Of a DNA stretch of 64,000 nt, positions 50,865-62,367 are shown piece by piece. The stretch covers positions 5,022,001 through 5,086,000 of the forward strand of contig JASJZC010000007.1 of the NCBI GenBank assembly GCA_037178855.1, written 5' to 3'. The notes below the pieces were generated by a model. The model had not been told where the DNA came from. It ran no database searches and was given only the letters and a program-made list of their open reading frames with translations. The stretch comes from Oscheius sp. JU75 (taxonomy: Eukaryota > Nematoda > Chromadorea > Rhabditida > Rhabditidae). Numbering within the stretch: position 1 is the first letter of the stretch; every line of letters starts with the position of its first letter. Made by a program: the position numbers and the translations under genes.

Positions 50865-53571
50865 GTTCGCAATGGGGACGATGGGAGAACTAGCATGACA
50901 AGTACAACTCATTCCACTTAATTGTAGTTACATGTATTTGGGTCATAAAATTGCGCTTATAATGAATTTTTGCTTTCTTTTTGTTCAATTGATCACTGCT
51001 TGGTAATAGCAGAATCAAGCAAGAAACGAGCCCACTTTTCTTAGCCGTTCCCTCTTTTGATTACATTAATTGATCAAATAACCAATAACTGATCACTATC
51101 TATACTAACTCGCTGTGTTCGTTTTGTACTCTCAATTATCTTATCAAGAAGTTGAGACGACGTTCCTAGTAATAATAATAATTACACGGAGACGTAGTGT
51201 GGGCGGGGCAGACGTCCACTGCACTCTGGCGTGGAGCGTCGTCGCACGGTCTTCGGCTTCTTTCTGCCTTCGGCTTTCGGGCATGCCGTATGCCTTCTTC
51301 CATCACACTCTTACTACTACTCTACTTTATCGTTCAACCGGCATGTATGTTGGTTCCACAGTATTAAACGCATACACCAGCGCAATCTTTCACCTTTGTT
51401 TATTTCTGATACAGCTCATTTTCGCTTATCGACACCCTGTTTCGAAGTTCTTTTTTTTCTCGAAAGCCTAGCACAAAATAGAGAATTAAAAATTATCGTG
51501 TATTGCGATCTGACTGCAGTTTTACGGGAAAACAACCTAGGCCTTTAGTTTTAAAAATCAAACTGCATCGTATCTACCATCGAACAAAGTTGAAACCTTG
51601 GCAATTTGATCACTTCTATTACTAGACTACTTCTCCGTGGCCGTTTGTGCTCTAGACACATTAGACTTTCATAGCCTTTTTGTTGAGACCCTATTCTGGC
51701 AGTTGATTTTGTTACAAGCTCGTAAAATGCCAGGATCGGGAAAGGGGAGTTTCTTTTTCTAGCAAAGGTTAAGCAATTATCTAGGAGCCGTATAGCGGCT
51801 GGTCTCAATCGCAACATGAATAATGTAGCCGAGAGCAGTGTTCAAGAAATATCAGAGGAAGCCTTCTTCTGATTACTAGTAAAGTTTTCGTATGTAACAA
51901 CTGTTTACAGTAGTAGCCAGATCTCCGTGGGCTACAAGGCTTCCGTCTGAGCCCGATGCCTTAATTCTGCGTTAAGACGAAACCATCGAAATATTTCACG
52001 GAAAGCCGCGAAAATGAGCAGCAATCTTCTTTTATGGCCTTAACTTTGGATTAGCGGTTACCGGTCTTCTACAAAAGGGAATCTTCAGGCTAAAGGTTCC
52101 CGTTCCATGAGATGATTGAATCTACCTTGTGTGTAAGCAGCCGATTTTCCACACTGCTTGAGCGAAGCTTAGCGTGCAAATTGGAAGAGGACCCTCGTAT
52201 TAACAAAGAAATTTGATTAGGGCCCAAGACGGCTTTGTGGCGTTTCGACTTGGCAATTAACGCGAAAACATGCGTGGTATGAGCCCTCCGAACCGTATGA
52301 TAGATTAGCGTACAACAGGTGGAAGAGTGATGACTTCGTTTTAGCAACACACCTGTCAGAAGGACTGACAACATGCCTTCAAGACAATGTATACTTACGG
52401 CAATTAGAGGGAATTGAGAGACTGCTCTTTGCGGCCCCACCGATAACATTCGAGCATAATTTTCCTTTGGAATGTGGATCGTGTCTAAGATAATCTGTTT
52501 TGAACTGGAAATAGGATTCCCTTCTTTTAAAGTATGACTTTGGCTATCTGTGTCTAATCTTAACAACACGTTTGATTTTGAAAAGAGTAGTTGTCTCAAC
52601 TTGGGCGGCTCAGAGATACTGCTATATGACACGAATTTATCTTCACAATTCGTTGTCAGGAATGGCTAGTAATATGACCATATCACGCTTCCATCCGAGA
52701 AGAGACAGAGTTCGTTTCAATAGCAACGAATAAAGCCAGTACGTAGTGACCTGTTTGCCTATCATATTAGGATAACGGAATCCTGCACTCCTGAAATCTG
52801 AGCAGCTATTTGCTTTGGGGACAGCGACACGAAATCGCGTATCAACTGAAGTACTCCAAATTAAGAAATTTGGCGTAAGTGCAGAAAACGATCAAAAAAT
52901 CTTTGGTGACTTTTGACCGAAAGGAATATTTTAGAGTCCACTGTTTCTCTTCAACTCCCAAGAGAGACGGAGCCAATTTTGCATAATTTTTGAGGCTAAA
53001 GAAGTCACACCTTGGCCGTCTTCATTCACCGAGAAAAGTAGAAGGAAACGGGCATGGCTAATTGGATTCCTTGCTGGCTTAGTCGTAAACCGAAGACATG
53101 ATCCCCCAGATAGCAGCGCTAATTAGTGCAAGAGACTCTGCGCCCTTTTCTGGCTCCTGAAGCCGACTGCAATCTTCCGTAAGGAGAAAATGGGGAAAGT
53201 TAAGTGAACCATTTGGGTGCAACTTGGGAGACGTGGAATACATCTCACTTGCTGCTCAGATGAGCCGTCTGGTTAGCGCTAGAACAGATATGTGTGACTA
53301 ATACTTTAGACCACTTAGTAAAGTTACTAGGTCTACCACCAAACAAGAATCTAACAGACAAAATAGCGTTATTTACCACCAAATCTTCGAAGTATAACTT
53401 CAGTTTGAAATAACCTTCACCGTGGTATCTTCTTAATCTTCAGAGCGAACCACAAGGTCCCTCTAACTTTCATTCGAGTATAATCAAAAGCAGTGCTTAC
53501 CCACTCATGAGACTAACCGGATGTTCAAATTAAATTTCGCAACCTTTATTGACTGTGATCGGAAGATAAAA
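50865..53571. other. Gene-poor stretch, about 2.7 kb
   Basis: Contains the longest unexplained open frame of the window (minus, 52632-52090, 180 codons), with no domain, no Cys pattern and no splice context; a frame this long is expected about once by chance in a window this size. A short TAA microsatellite occurs at about 51168-51183. Confidence 0.45.
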
Positions 53572-53984
53572 ATGATGTTTATTCTTGAGTTAATTCTGCA
53601 AATGCAGACTAGTTACAAGATTTCAATAAGTCAATCATTTAGCTTCGCTTCGCTGTCTCGAAGGAGCCGATTGTCTTCGCGATGCTAGTTGCGATGAGTG
53701 CAACGGCGTTGCTTGCACCAGAATCATTTCCTTCAACTTGGAAGATAACAAAGAAGTTGCCTTGACATGCATACCCTACGAGACACGGTAAAGTTTTTGT
53801 TATTATAAAAACCTGTGCGTTATACAGAAGATATGAGCACTCATCTCGGGAGATTCATCTAGAAGCAGAAGGGTGTCGCAACACTGGACATCGTCAGATC
53901 TGTGTTTGCTATGACGATTACTGCAACACCTCCTCCAAGACATTGTTCCTGATTCTCATACTTCTGGTAGCCATCCAACTTTAG
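53572..53984 (+). CDS. Ly6/ET-module-like GPI-anchored small protein
   Basis: Exons 53572-53611, 53643-53787 and 53828-53984 join to 113 residues. The mature part is a short Cys-rich domain: LRCLEGADCLRDASCDECNG, VACTRIISFNLEDNKEVALT, C...Y, EAEGCRNTGHRQICVCYDDY, CN. The ending CVCYDDYCN is the three-finger (Ly6/uPAR) or nematode ET signature. The C-terminus SSKTLFLILILLVAIQL is a hydrophobic GPI-attachment signal. The start is the weak point: the leader MMFILELILQMQT is short and the first intron would be 31 nt. Role: cell-surface protein of unknown partner. Confidence 0.7.
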
Positions 53985-56249
53985 TCCCGTGTTCATGCCC
54001 GGTCTCTCGACACTCCTCTCCTCCACATATGAGGGTTAACTGTGATCTTTTAATCTTTTTGTTTGTTGCTCAAATGTTTCCATGGTATTGATAAAAATCG
54101 TCAGATATTACAAGCGCACTTTTCGCCCTCAATTAGCAATCGGCGTCCTCATCTTGCACTTTCTTCTGTCCTTAAAATTCTCTTCACAAACTTTTGAACC
54201 TAAGTTTTGCCTTCTGGAGTTAGTCAATAATTAGCGGATATCTATTTAAGGATAGGTCAATTCTCAGTCTCTGCAGAAGGGTTATCTTCTTTTTTTCACT
54301 TCTTATAGCGCCTATTCTTATAGAGAGTTGACGACTTTTACACGTCCCATCGCCCACAATCAGCGTTTATATGCAGACCAATTGCGTTGGCTATTAAAAA
54401 ACTATGAGACTTTCCCTTCCAAATCGGTGTAATTCGGACACCTTTTGAGAACATGTTGCTTTACACTCCGCTATGCATTTTCCGAGTTTTAGTATTCCAT
54501 GACGCTTACACCGTCTCGTACCATTTTAAACAATGGTGTCAGATGAGCGGTCTTTCCGGCACAAATGGCAAAAGTCGTTTTTTACTGTATAGGTCATTCC
54601 AGTATTTTCAGGTACAACCGCAGCTGTTTGCTCCCTTTTGTCATATTGGGACAAAGAAAAGTCAAGTTTTATTGCAGTCATCTTTTTAGGTTGCTTTAAT
54701 TATTTTTGACAGACAAAGCCTATGGAATTCTGGTTCATGCTGCCAGTCATTTCTGATCCCAGCAATCTTAACCTTTCTTACTCTACCAAACCATCCTTTT
54801 CAAGTTTAGATACCGAGCACATGCTCATCCAATTTGACCCTTCTGGTCCTCGAGGAGCATCTTTCTGGATCAATATTGCGGAAGATATGTCGATTTTGAT
54901 CGTTGTTCCTACAACGGCCTTTGCAGTTATTGGAATCTCAAGGTACTCCAATTCAACGTTTCAACTAACAATATATTCAGGATCCCTCCTATACAGGATC
55001 GGATACTTCTTCACTTCAACCTAAAAATGCTCCTTATTCCATGCTTTCTCCGCTTAGTCGTTTTCCATTTTCTTTCTCGTCTCTTCATCCACCTTTACAA
55101 CTTTGGCAGCAATAAAGTATTTTTATCCAAAAGCGAGTTTTGTAGATTCTGCCCATCATACATATCTGTTAAGTTTTGGAAGCACTGTCATCAGTTCAGA
55201 ACTTCCGAATGACACCGACCGCTACTTCCAGCATTTTCAAATGCATTGGGTTATCAAAACCAATGAAACATGAAAGTGATTCCATTTCTTTATGTTCCAT
55301 ACTAAGCAATAAAACATTTTTATCCAAAAACGTTGGTAGTTCATATTTGAATCGAGTTATTTACAAACTTTACCGGGTGCCAACGGGTAAGATGATACAC
55401 TTTTGCAACAGGTGCTGTCAGTTTGGCAAAATCATCTTGGGGTTCAGACGCAGCATAACAAACATATAATGGTGTTTTGAAAGAAGGATGCGGATTGGAG
55501 CTAATCACGGCAAAATGACCTATTCTTAGGCTCAATCGTCTTGATCGCCCTTGTTGTTGGTAAAGAATTGGAGACAACTGCTGCCAGTCGGCTGACCAGG
55601 AGGGTGTCTAAGCAGAAGACAAGTCTCCATGTCTTGCAACCACCCCCACATTTAGTCTATGCAATCCTTTTGCCTCTTTGCAGACAAAGTTCATGAACAA
55701 AAGGCAGAATACTCGGCGTGAATCAGTTGGTCGCACCATGATCACAAAAGCGCCAGTTAACCGCCCCCCGATTTGTATATGCCTACAGTTTTCGCGTTTG
55801 ATATAAAACCAGTACTTGTCGTCATTTGAGGACACCTGTGTACAATTTATCGCATTTCCTCTTTCGAAGTTTTCCGTATTTTTTATATTCCTTCCTAAGA
55901 AGCTTTTAAATAATAGCCTCTAATCTATCCGAGTTCAGGAATGTCATAAAGACTGATTCATTGATCACAAAACCTAAAGAACCTCCGCTGGGCCAGTGAG
56001 CCTCGGAGTCAGCTGTCTGTCTTCCTGAAAAATTTTGTCACTTGTCTCCTCATTCCAGACAATTTCTATGTCCTCTACTGACTCATTCCAAAAAGATCAA
56101 AACTTTTGCAATGAACAGAGATTTTCTAGCAGGAGGCTCAACAACAATTTACAGTTTACGATCTTGGTAAATACGTCGGAACTCCTTGCATAAAGCTCCC
56201 AATCTCGGCTCACTTGTCTCTGTATGCCATTCCACATTTCAGTTTCAGA
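53985..56249. other. Intergenic region with a cryptic minus-strand coding-like stretch
   Basis: About 2.3 kb. The minus strand from about 55840 to 54720 has several protein-like fragments that I could not join: KYWFYIKRENCRHIQIGGRL then GAFVIMVRPTDSRR (faintly SH2-like), FKTPLYVCYAASEPQDDFAK, KVVKVDEETRKKMEND, and ITAKAVVGTTIKIDISSAIL. Stops interrupt between them without clear introns. A related 25-nt AT-rich motif (GCAATAAA..TTTTTATCCAAAA) occurs at about 55111 and 55305. It may be a decayed gene. Confidence 0.25.
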
Positions 56250-58057
56250 ATGCCCTCTGCTGCAATACATGTTCTATCCTTGGCACTATGTCTCTCATCT
56301 GGATTCCAACAGGGCTATATTGCCTCTGTTCTCAATCAGCCTTACGCTCAGATTCAAAAATACATAAACAGCTCTTGGACGCATTCCATGGGTGAGCCAG
56401 TGGACGCCACGACAATGGTATGAGACTTTTCGTACATGTCTTCAGAGTGTTTTCAGTCCTTCCTGTGGTCTACTCTCAACGTCTGTTTTCCGATCGCTAC
56501 CATTTTCGGACAATTGGCGGCTACCTTCTTGGTTGCCAAATTGGGCAGAAAACGAACGGCACTAATCTCATGCTTTCTATACATCCCCGGAACTATTTTG
56601 TCCGCTGCGGCCAAATGGATACCGAATTGTTACGAACTCCTTTTTGTCGGAAGGATCATATGGCAACCAAGCGTGGGAGGCAAGCAACAATCATGACGAT
56701 TTTAGGTCTCTGGCGAACGGTATAGCAAGTGTGAACGCGACTGTCTGGATTGTAGAATGTGCTCCGGCTGCTATCAGAGGAAGAATGGCCGCCATGCAAG
56801 AGTTCTTTATGGCTTTTGGTATGATCTAAGCAGAAGGTTGGAATAAGTAGTGCATTTAGGTTCTCTAATGACCCAGGCTCTCGGTGTACCATTTTCATCT
56901 GAGAAATGGTGGGACATGAACTTTATTCCCAACACAATCATAGTCTTGATCAACATATGCTTGTTCTTCTTTGTCTACGAGTCACCGCAGTTTTTGATCG
57001 AGAAGCATCAGAACTACGACAAGGTTCCAAGCTTCTTATACATTTAGAACAGCTAAATTCAGGCACGTCGTGCACTATCCTCCTATCACGGAGTCCCTTC
57101 TGATGACCCTAATGTCGAATACGAGATTCAGACATGTGACCAAGCTATTCAGAAAAAGTTGGAAAAGAAAAAGTTAACGGTTTGGTTTTGCTATGAATAT
57201 CAGAACAATAGTGATTTAGAGTTCCGGAAAGCAGTCATCCGACCTTAGCTCTCTAACAGTGATGTTCAATCCGGTCAAAGCCAACGATCCTGCTTCACAA
57301 GTCATTAGACAAAACGCCTGGGTTGGTCTAATGGTGAAGATTGCATATGTCTTCACTGGAGCTCGCTGTCTCCGTGGGTACTCAGCTTTCGTTTTGGAGC
57401 AGCTGGGAGGATGGGGTGCTTTTGAGGCAAATCTTGGTTCTCTATTTGTTGGTATAACAAACTGTTGCACTACAGTAAGTAAACTATTTAGGTTTCGTCC
57501 GTGTCCCAGTAACCCTGGTTCCTGTTTTCCTCGTCGACAAACTCGGCCGGCGTCCACTGATTCTTGGATCGGTGGCAATCTCTTTCCTCGCCATTTGTTT
57601 GATGCATCTTTCTATTGTGATGGGAGCCACTTGGAAGGTATTCAGACAACGTATATTCGAAACCAAAAACATCTTTAAGTGGGGAACTTTGATCGGTCTC
57701 ACAATTCTGCTGCTGATAAATGCATGCGGAATCGGCTCAATTTCTCGCTTCTATTGTGCTGAAGTAGTTCCTCGATCGTATCTTCTCCAATCAGTCTCTA
57801 CTCTGACTCAGCTTGAAGCAGTCTCCAAGATCAGTGTCGAATTCGCATTCTACCCTGTTGCTGCTTCGGTTAGAGTCTAGACAGCCAAATTACCATTCAG
57901 TTCTTAGATTGGAGCTAATTCTTTGCTGTTGTTCTCCCTGCCCTCGCTCATCCTTTTGGTCTTCATGTGGAAACTGTGTCCCGAGACGAGCAGGAAGTCT
58001 GTCAGTGAAGTGTTGAACGAGACAGCCAAAAAGAAGGGCTTTGACGTTCAGTTCTAA
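56250..58057 (+). CDS. GLUT-type facilitative sugar transporter (SLC2/MFS)
   Basis: Twelve-helix plasma-membrane transporter. From MPSAAIHVLSLALCLSSG (TM1) with QQGYIASVLNQP; then FGQLAATFLVAKLGRKRTAL (motif A), GRIIWQP, ECAPAAIRGRM, FVYESPQFLIEK (the PESPxFL block, Pro to Tyr), VFLVDKLGRRPLIL (second motif A) and CPETSRKSVSEVL (PETKG-like). TM10 shows GIGSISRFYCAEVVPRS, where most GLUTs have GPGPIPWF..E, and the QLS motif of TM7 is not evident, so the hexose specificity is open. Ten or so exons; the intron at 56680-56725 needs a GC donor (GAG|GCAAGC) to keep frame. Stop TAA 58055-58057 after KKGFDVQF. Confidence 0.85.
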
Positions 58058-61000
58058 TGTCAAGAAATGCAGTTTATGCTATCATGCGGGTTATGTCGCA
58101 TTCTTGTCCGATGAGCTTTATTTCCAATATTTTCTAGCCATAAATTGTTCACTCTTGATCTCTTAATCGTTGTCCTGCTTCCGCGTCTATCAGAACGTTT
58201 GCCGAACTCTGCATTTCAATCATCCTTGAACAGATGTTCGTCTCGCCATATGCGTGCAGGTGCTCCGTGGCACAATTTGCTGTCTGGCCATTGCCCAAAA
58301 GATTTGTCACCAGTCTCGGGGAGACACACATTTATTGATTTCACTTTCTAGCAATAAATATACAAATGGCAGTGGATGCTGGATGTTCAAAGAAGATGCG
58401 CTGCCATAAGACCTAGTCGGATACTATGATAAGTTGGAAAGACAGAGGTCAAATGGGAAGCTACGACAAAATGGGGAGACAAGGTTGGAGTTTTAACAGT
58501 GCCGCTCTATCCACCTGACAGGGTCTCGGAAAATGCCGTGCTGAAACTTTTGAAGTTCACCAGAAAGAGGAAAATTGATAAATTACTCAGCACCGCATTG
58601 GAATATCTTCAACCACCGCCATACTGCGTTACCCGTTTTCGCCGGGGAGAGAGCGGTAAAGTTATCGTATCCGTAATGATTTTGAGGGGTCTATGGTGGA
58701 TCGACAAAGTTAAAAAAGGGTCCGGGTGGGTGTGCAACATGGTTTGCTACGACACCACCTTCAACGGGGTTCATCCATCAAGCCGGACAATGAAAGACAT
58801 CGGCAATTAGTGATTATTACATAATCAGGGAACCGTAGAACGGGTTTCCTTCTGGGGAGGGAGACGAAGGGAAAGAGGGGGATGAAAGACGTATGGGATG
58901 ATAACGGCCGTTTTTTCGAGGAAAAATTAAAACGTTCTTGGTGGCTAGATTTGAAGATTTCCGTTCAGAACGGAGCAATGAAAGCACGGTAGTGAATGTC
59001 GTCAAAAAAAGATAAACTATGAAGAGGCTGGATTGGCGCAGATGTAGAAGACACCGCGGAACGACCGGGTTTGAAGGTGTAAGACGACCATGGTGGAGAG
59101 ATGCCAGCGCAAACTGCAGAAACCTGAAAATGACAAGTTTAAATTCTCAGCTATTTAAAGGCTTCTCTTCCGTATGCACTTATTGAAAATCTATGCTCCA
59201 CTGCCTACGTCAAAACGTAGAGCACGTGGCTGCTTTGGATAATTGCCAAACGTACGGATTCTTTGTTTGCTTTCCTCATGCGAGGAGCCGGTATTGTCGC
59301 CAAAAGGATACTAGTCCGGCTGTTTGAAGATCCAAGTGTTCAAATAGATGGCGCCCCACTCACCGTTATCAGCCTTGTCATGTGTTAATGGGCGATGGCA
59401 GCTAAAAGACGGAAGATGTGAAGCCGATCATTCATAGAAAAACCGGAACAGCTTAAGTGGAGCGCGGCTGGGACCCAGTTGAGAGTGGAAGTGTCAGACC
59501 ATCTAAAAACAGAGCATTGAACAAGGTCTATTTAAAAACGTGGAGGAAGAGAGGTAGTATAGCTAAGCGGAAACTGGTGGCAGAAGAGGAAAACAAAAAT
59601 AACACAACGACGACAAACTTCTACCACGAAAACACATGAGCAAAACCGGCTTAGAGAGCTAAAAACGATGCATTTGGAATACTACGGCGGCATCAAAGAT
59701 TTTCGAAACCATAAGAGCTACTCTTGAGGGACAGCTGCGGGAGGTCTACAAGCCGCTGAGTGATTGAATTTTGGTCTGCCCTTTCTGGCGATGAAGGCGG
59801 GGACTAAAGTGCATCTGTGCATATCAGCAAACGTCCCAAATGGGTTCAGACTCCTAGAAGAAATCCCAAGAATTACAAAGTGACTTGTCTAGGACTTAAA
59901 GTTCAATCCGTCATGTAAGATGTAAGACGCAACAAACGGCAACGGCTAGGAGATGTGTAAAATGTTGCCGATTAGTTGTAGGCAATGGTGCTACGGGGCG
60001 GGAACTGTAGCAAGGGGGTACAAACCTGTTTTGGTATCCGGCTTCTTTCGAACTGAAAGCTGAAAAGAACGCATGCGGCGGGTCTGGAAAACAGTCCAAA
60101 AAAAGCCGACCGCTTACTGCTTTTAGCTACGATTGGGAAAACAACCGCATACTTCGTATAGCGGCGCGAATTTCGTGTTTATGTCGGCGAACTGATAATT
60201 GCAACAGCGTCACACTCAAAAGGGGCGTGGTTCACAACAGGGCGGGGCTTGTAGTAGCTCCAGAATCGATCTCAAACTGAGATGGCCACTGACCACCCAG
60301 ACCAGCTGGCTATACGAATATTGACACCCGACGGGGAAAAGGGGAGAAGCTGAAACGCGCATGAGAGCGCAGACAGTTTCCCGAACACGATTATGTCACA
60401 CATAACATAAAAGTGAAAGCTTTGCAGACTGTTACAGTAGTCTTCTTGACACAGGAAGTAGCCGAGATTAATCTGAGACAAGCGGGGGCAAAGGATACGG
60501 CTGTTCAAGACTAGGAAGTAGATAACGTGGATTGGCAAACTGAAGGAAAGCAACTGAATAAAAAAAATAATAGGGTCTGGAATGAAAGTCGCCCCGCGAT
60601 TACACTTGGCTGTGGGCGTTTACTACGAGCCGCAAGAATGACCGAATTAGCATAACCAGACCAATGTGATGGATGTTGCTACAGCGGATACAAATTGCAG
60701 AAGATTGATTTAAAACGAGAAGAAGAAAAATTCAGGAATGAGTCGAAGTCATATGGGTACGGGTCGTGACTACGGAGAAAGCAAACACACAACGCCAGCA
60801 TGAAGCAACACTTTCGACACATCACTCGATGATCTCAGGATTGAGAATTAGAAATTCGGAAATCATCAAAACACAAGTTTTAGGCTGACCGGATCTTTTC
60901 CTCTACGCATCATTTCAAATCCGGACAAGATGACCTGGATTCGGAGGAGAGAAAGTGAGAGAACCGGTTGCAACTGGGACATTCCTTGCATTCGGGACTT

Positions 61001-62367
61001 GAAATTGAAGGAAAACGAAATTAAGTTGACAGGAAAGTGGAAATTCATGATGCTTTTATATGAAAGCCTAAGACTCCGCCTGCTTTTAAATATTTCTCAA
61101 CGATATGACTCAGTTTGAGAAATTCAACAACATAGGGCTGGGTGGGAGGTTGTATGAGTCACACAGCTCGCCCTTCTTGATAAGGCATCTGTTTCGAAAT
61201 GAAGTAGCTTGGGAAAATGTACTTTCCTCACATTGCGTTTTGCATATCCGGGTCTGGCTCACAGCGGATTACCCCATGTATAAGCAAAAGACATGGTCGA
61301 TGCTCGCACTGAAGACGTGCACAAACCGGTTTCTTACAGAAAATATTTGCAGTTCCTGGAAACGAAAGAACAATCTATTCTTTCTCATCCACGCAAACGG
61401 GGATAACAAGCTGGACAAGGTTTTGCGAAAGCATGAAGAGCGTGATGGAGAGTGATCAGCGCTAGTGTAAAGCTATTCAAAAAGACGACTTGACCGCCGC
61501 CTCGGCAGTGAGCAAAACCTTCTCGTATAGCTATTTCAAACAACTGTACGAGAGCTGAAAGTATCAGGCTAAAACCTAGTTATTCTCGAGTAGTGCCGCC
61601 TGGTATTGTTGTGAGATGGCAGCGCTTATCTAAGGGTGTGGTCCGATGGGTCGAATTCAAATTGAACTGCAACTTTGCTGATGGCCATGCTGATAGAAAA
61701 TGTAATCTATCTTGAGATAAAACGGGAAACTGGCCAATGAATTCAAATTTGAACCTTCTTCAAACAGCCTTATCTGAAGGGAAGAGACATAAAAAATTAA
61801 ACTAAGAAGGTGGATAGCAAAAGTTCGAGTTTACAAGCGCTAAAACAAGGAGCTGAAAACCGGAAAAACCGGACAGTCACCACCGCACGTGGACAGAACT
61901 AATAATAGACGAGATGTCTGGCTGTGTTTTGACGATGACCACTGACCATTTGGACCTCGGGTAACTGGCACTACCAGTCTACGCTAAATCTCTGCGCTCT
62001 CTACTACGCTGTGTTCTCTGCGTTGCGCGCGGGACCTGCGTCTCTCAGCTGGCACTGTATATGGGCCAGTCGGCTGCTCTCCACAGCTGACCACATTCTC
62101 TTGCGATAGAGTGACCATTGTGACGTAGGCAGACGGCTGAGGCGTGGGAATCGGCGGTAAACACAAGGCAACAAAGTATTGCCAAAAATGTGCCTTATAT
62201 ATCCGAGAAGGTATCTGGTACCTAGGACGGTGTTCATTAATAAAAAAGAGAGATTCTAAAACTTGTCGTTATCAGGGAAGAAAATATAAGTGCTAAGGAG
62301 TTTTTAGCTCCTTATCAATTGGTCACTCGTTCCTCGATAACCATTGATTCGTCAGCCCCTTCCTCAC
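58058..62367. other. Gene-poor stretch, about 4.3 kb
   Basis: Much of 58.4-61.5 kb is purine-rich on the plus strand. The longest frames (103 codons at 58499-58810 and 116 at 61105-61455) have no recognisable motif or splice support. No terminal repeats seen. A TATATAT near 62193 is a possible promoter element for the phosphatase gene. Confidence 0.45.

Noticed and set aside
52090-52632. 180-codon open frame on the minus strand
   Set aside because: No domain, signal, Cys pattern or splice context; one frame of this length is expected by chance in 64 kb of six-frame sequence.
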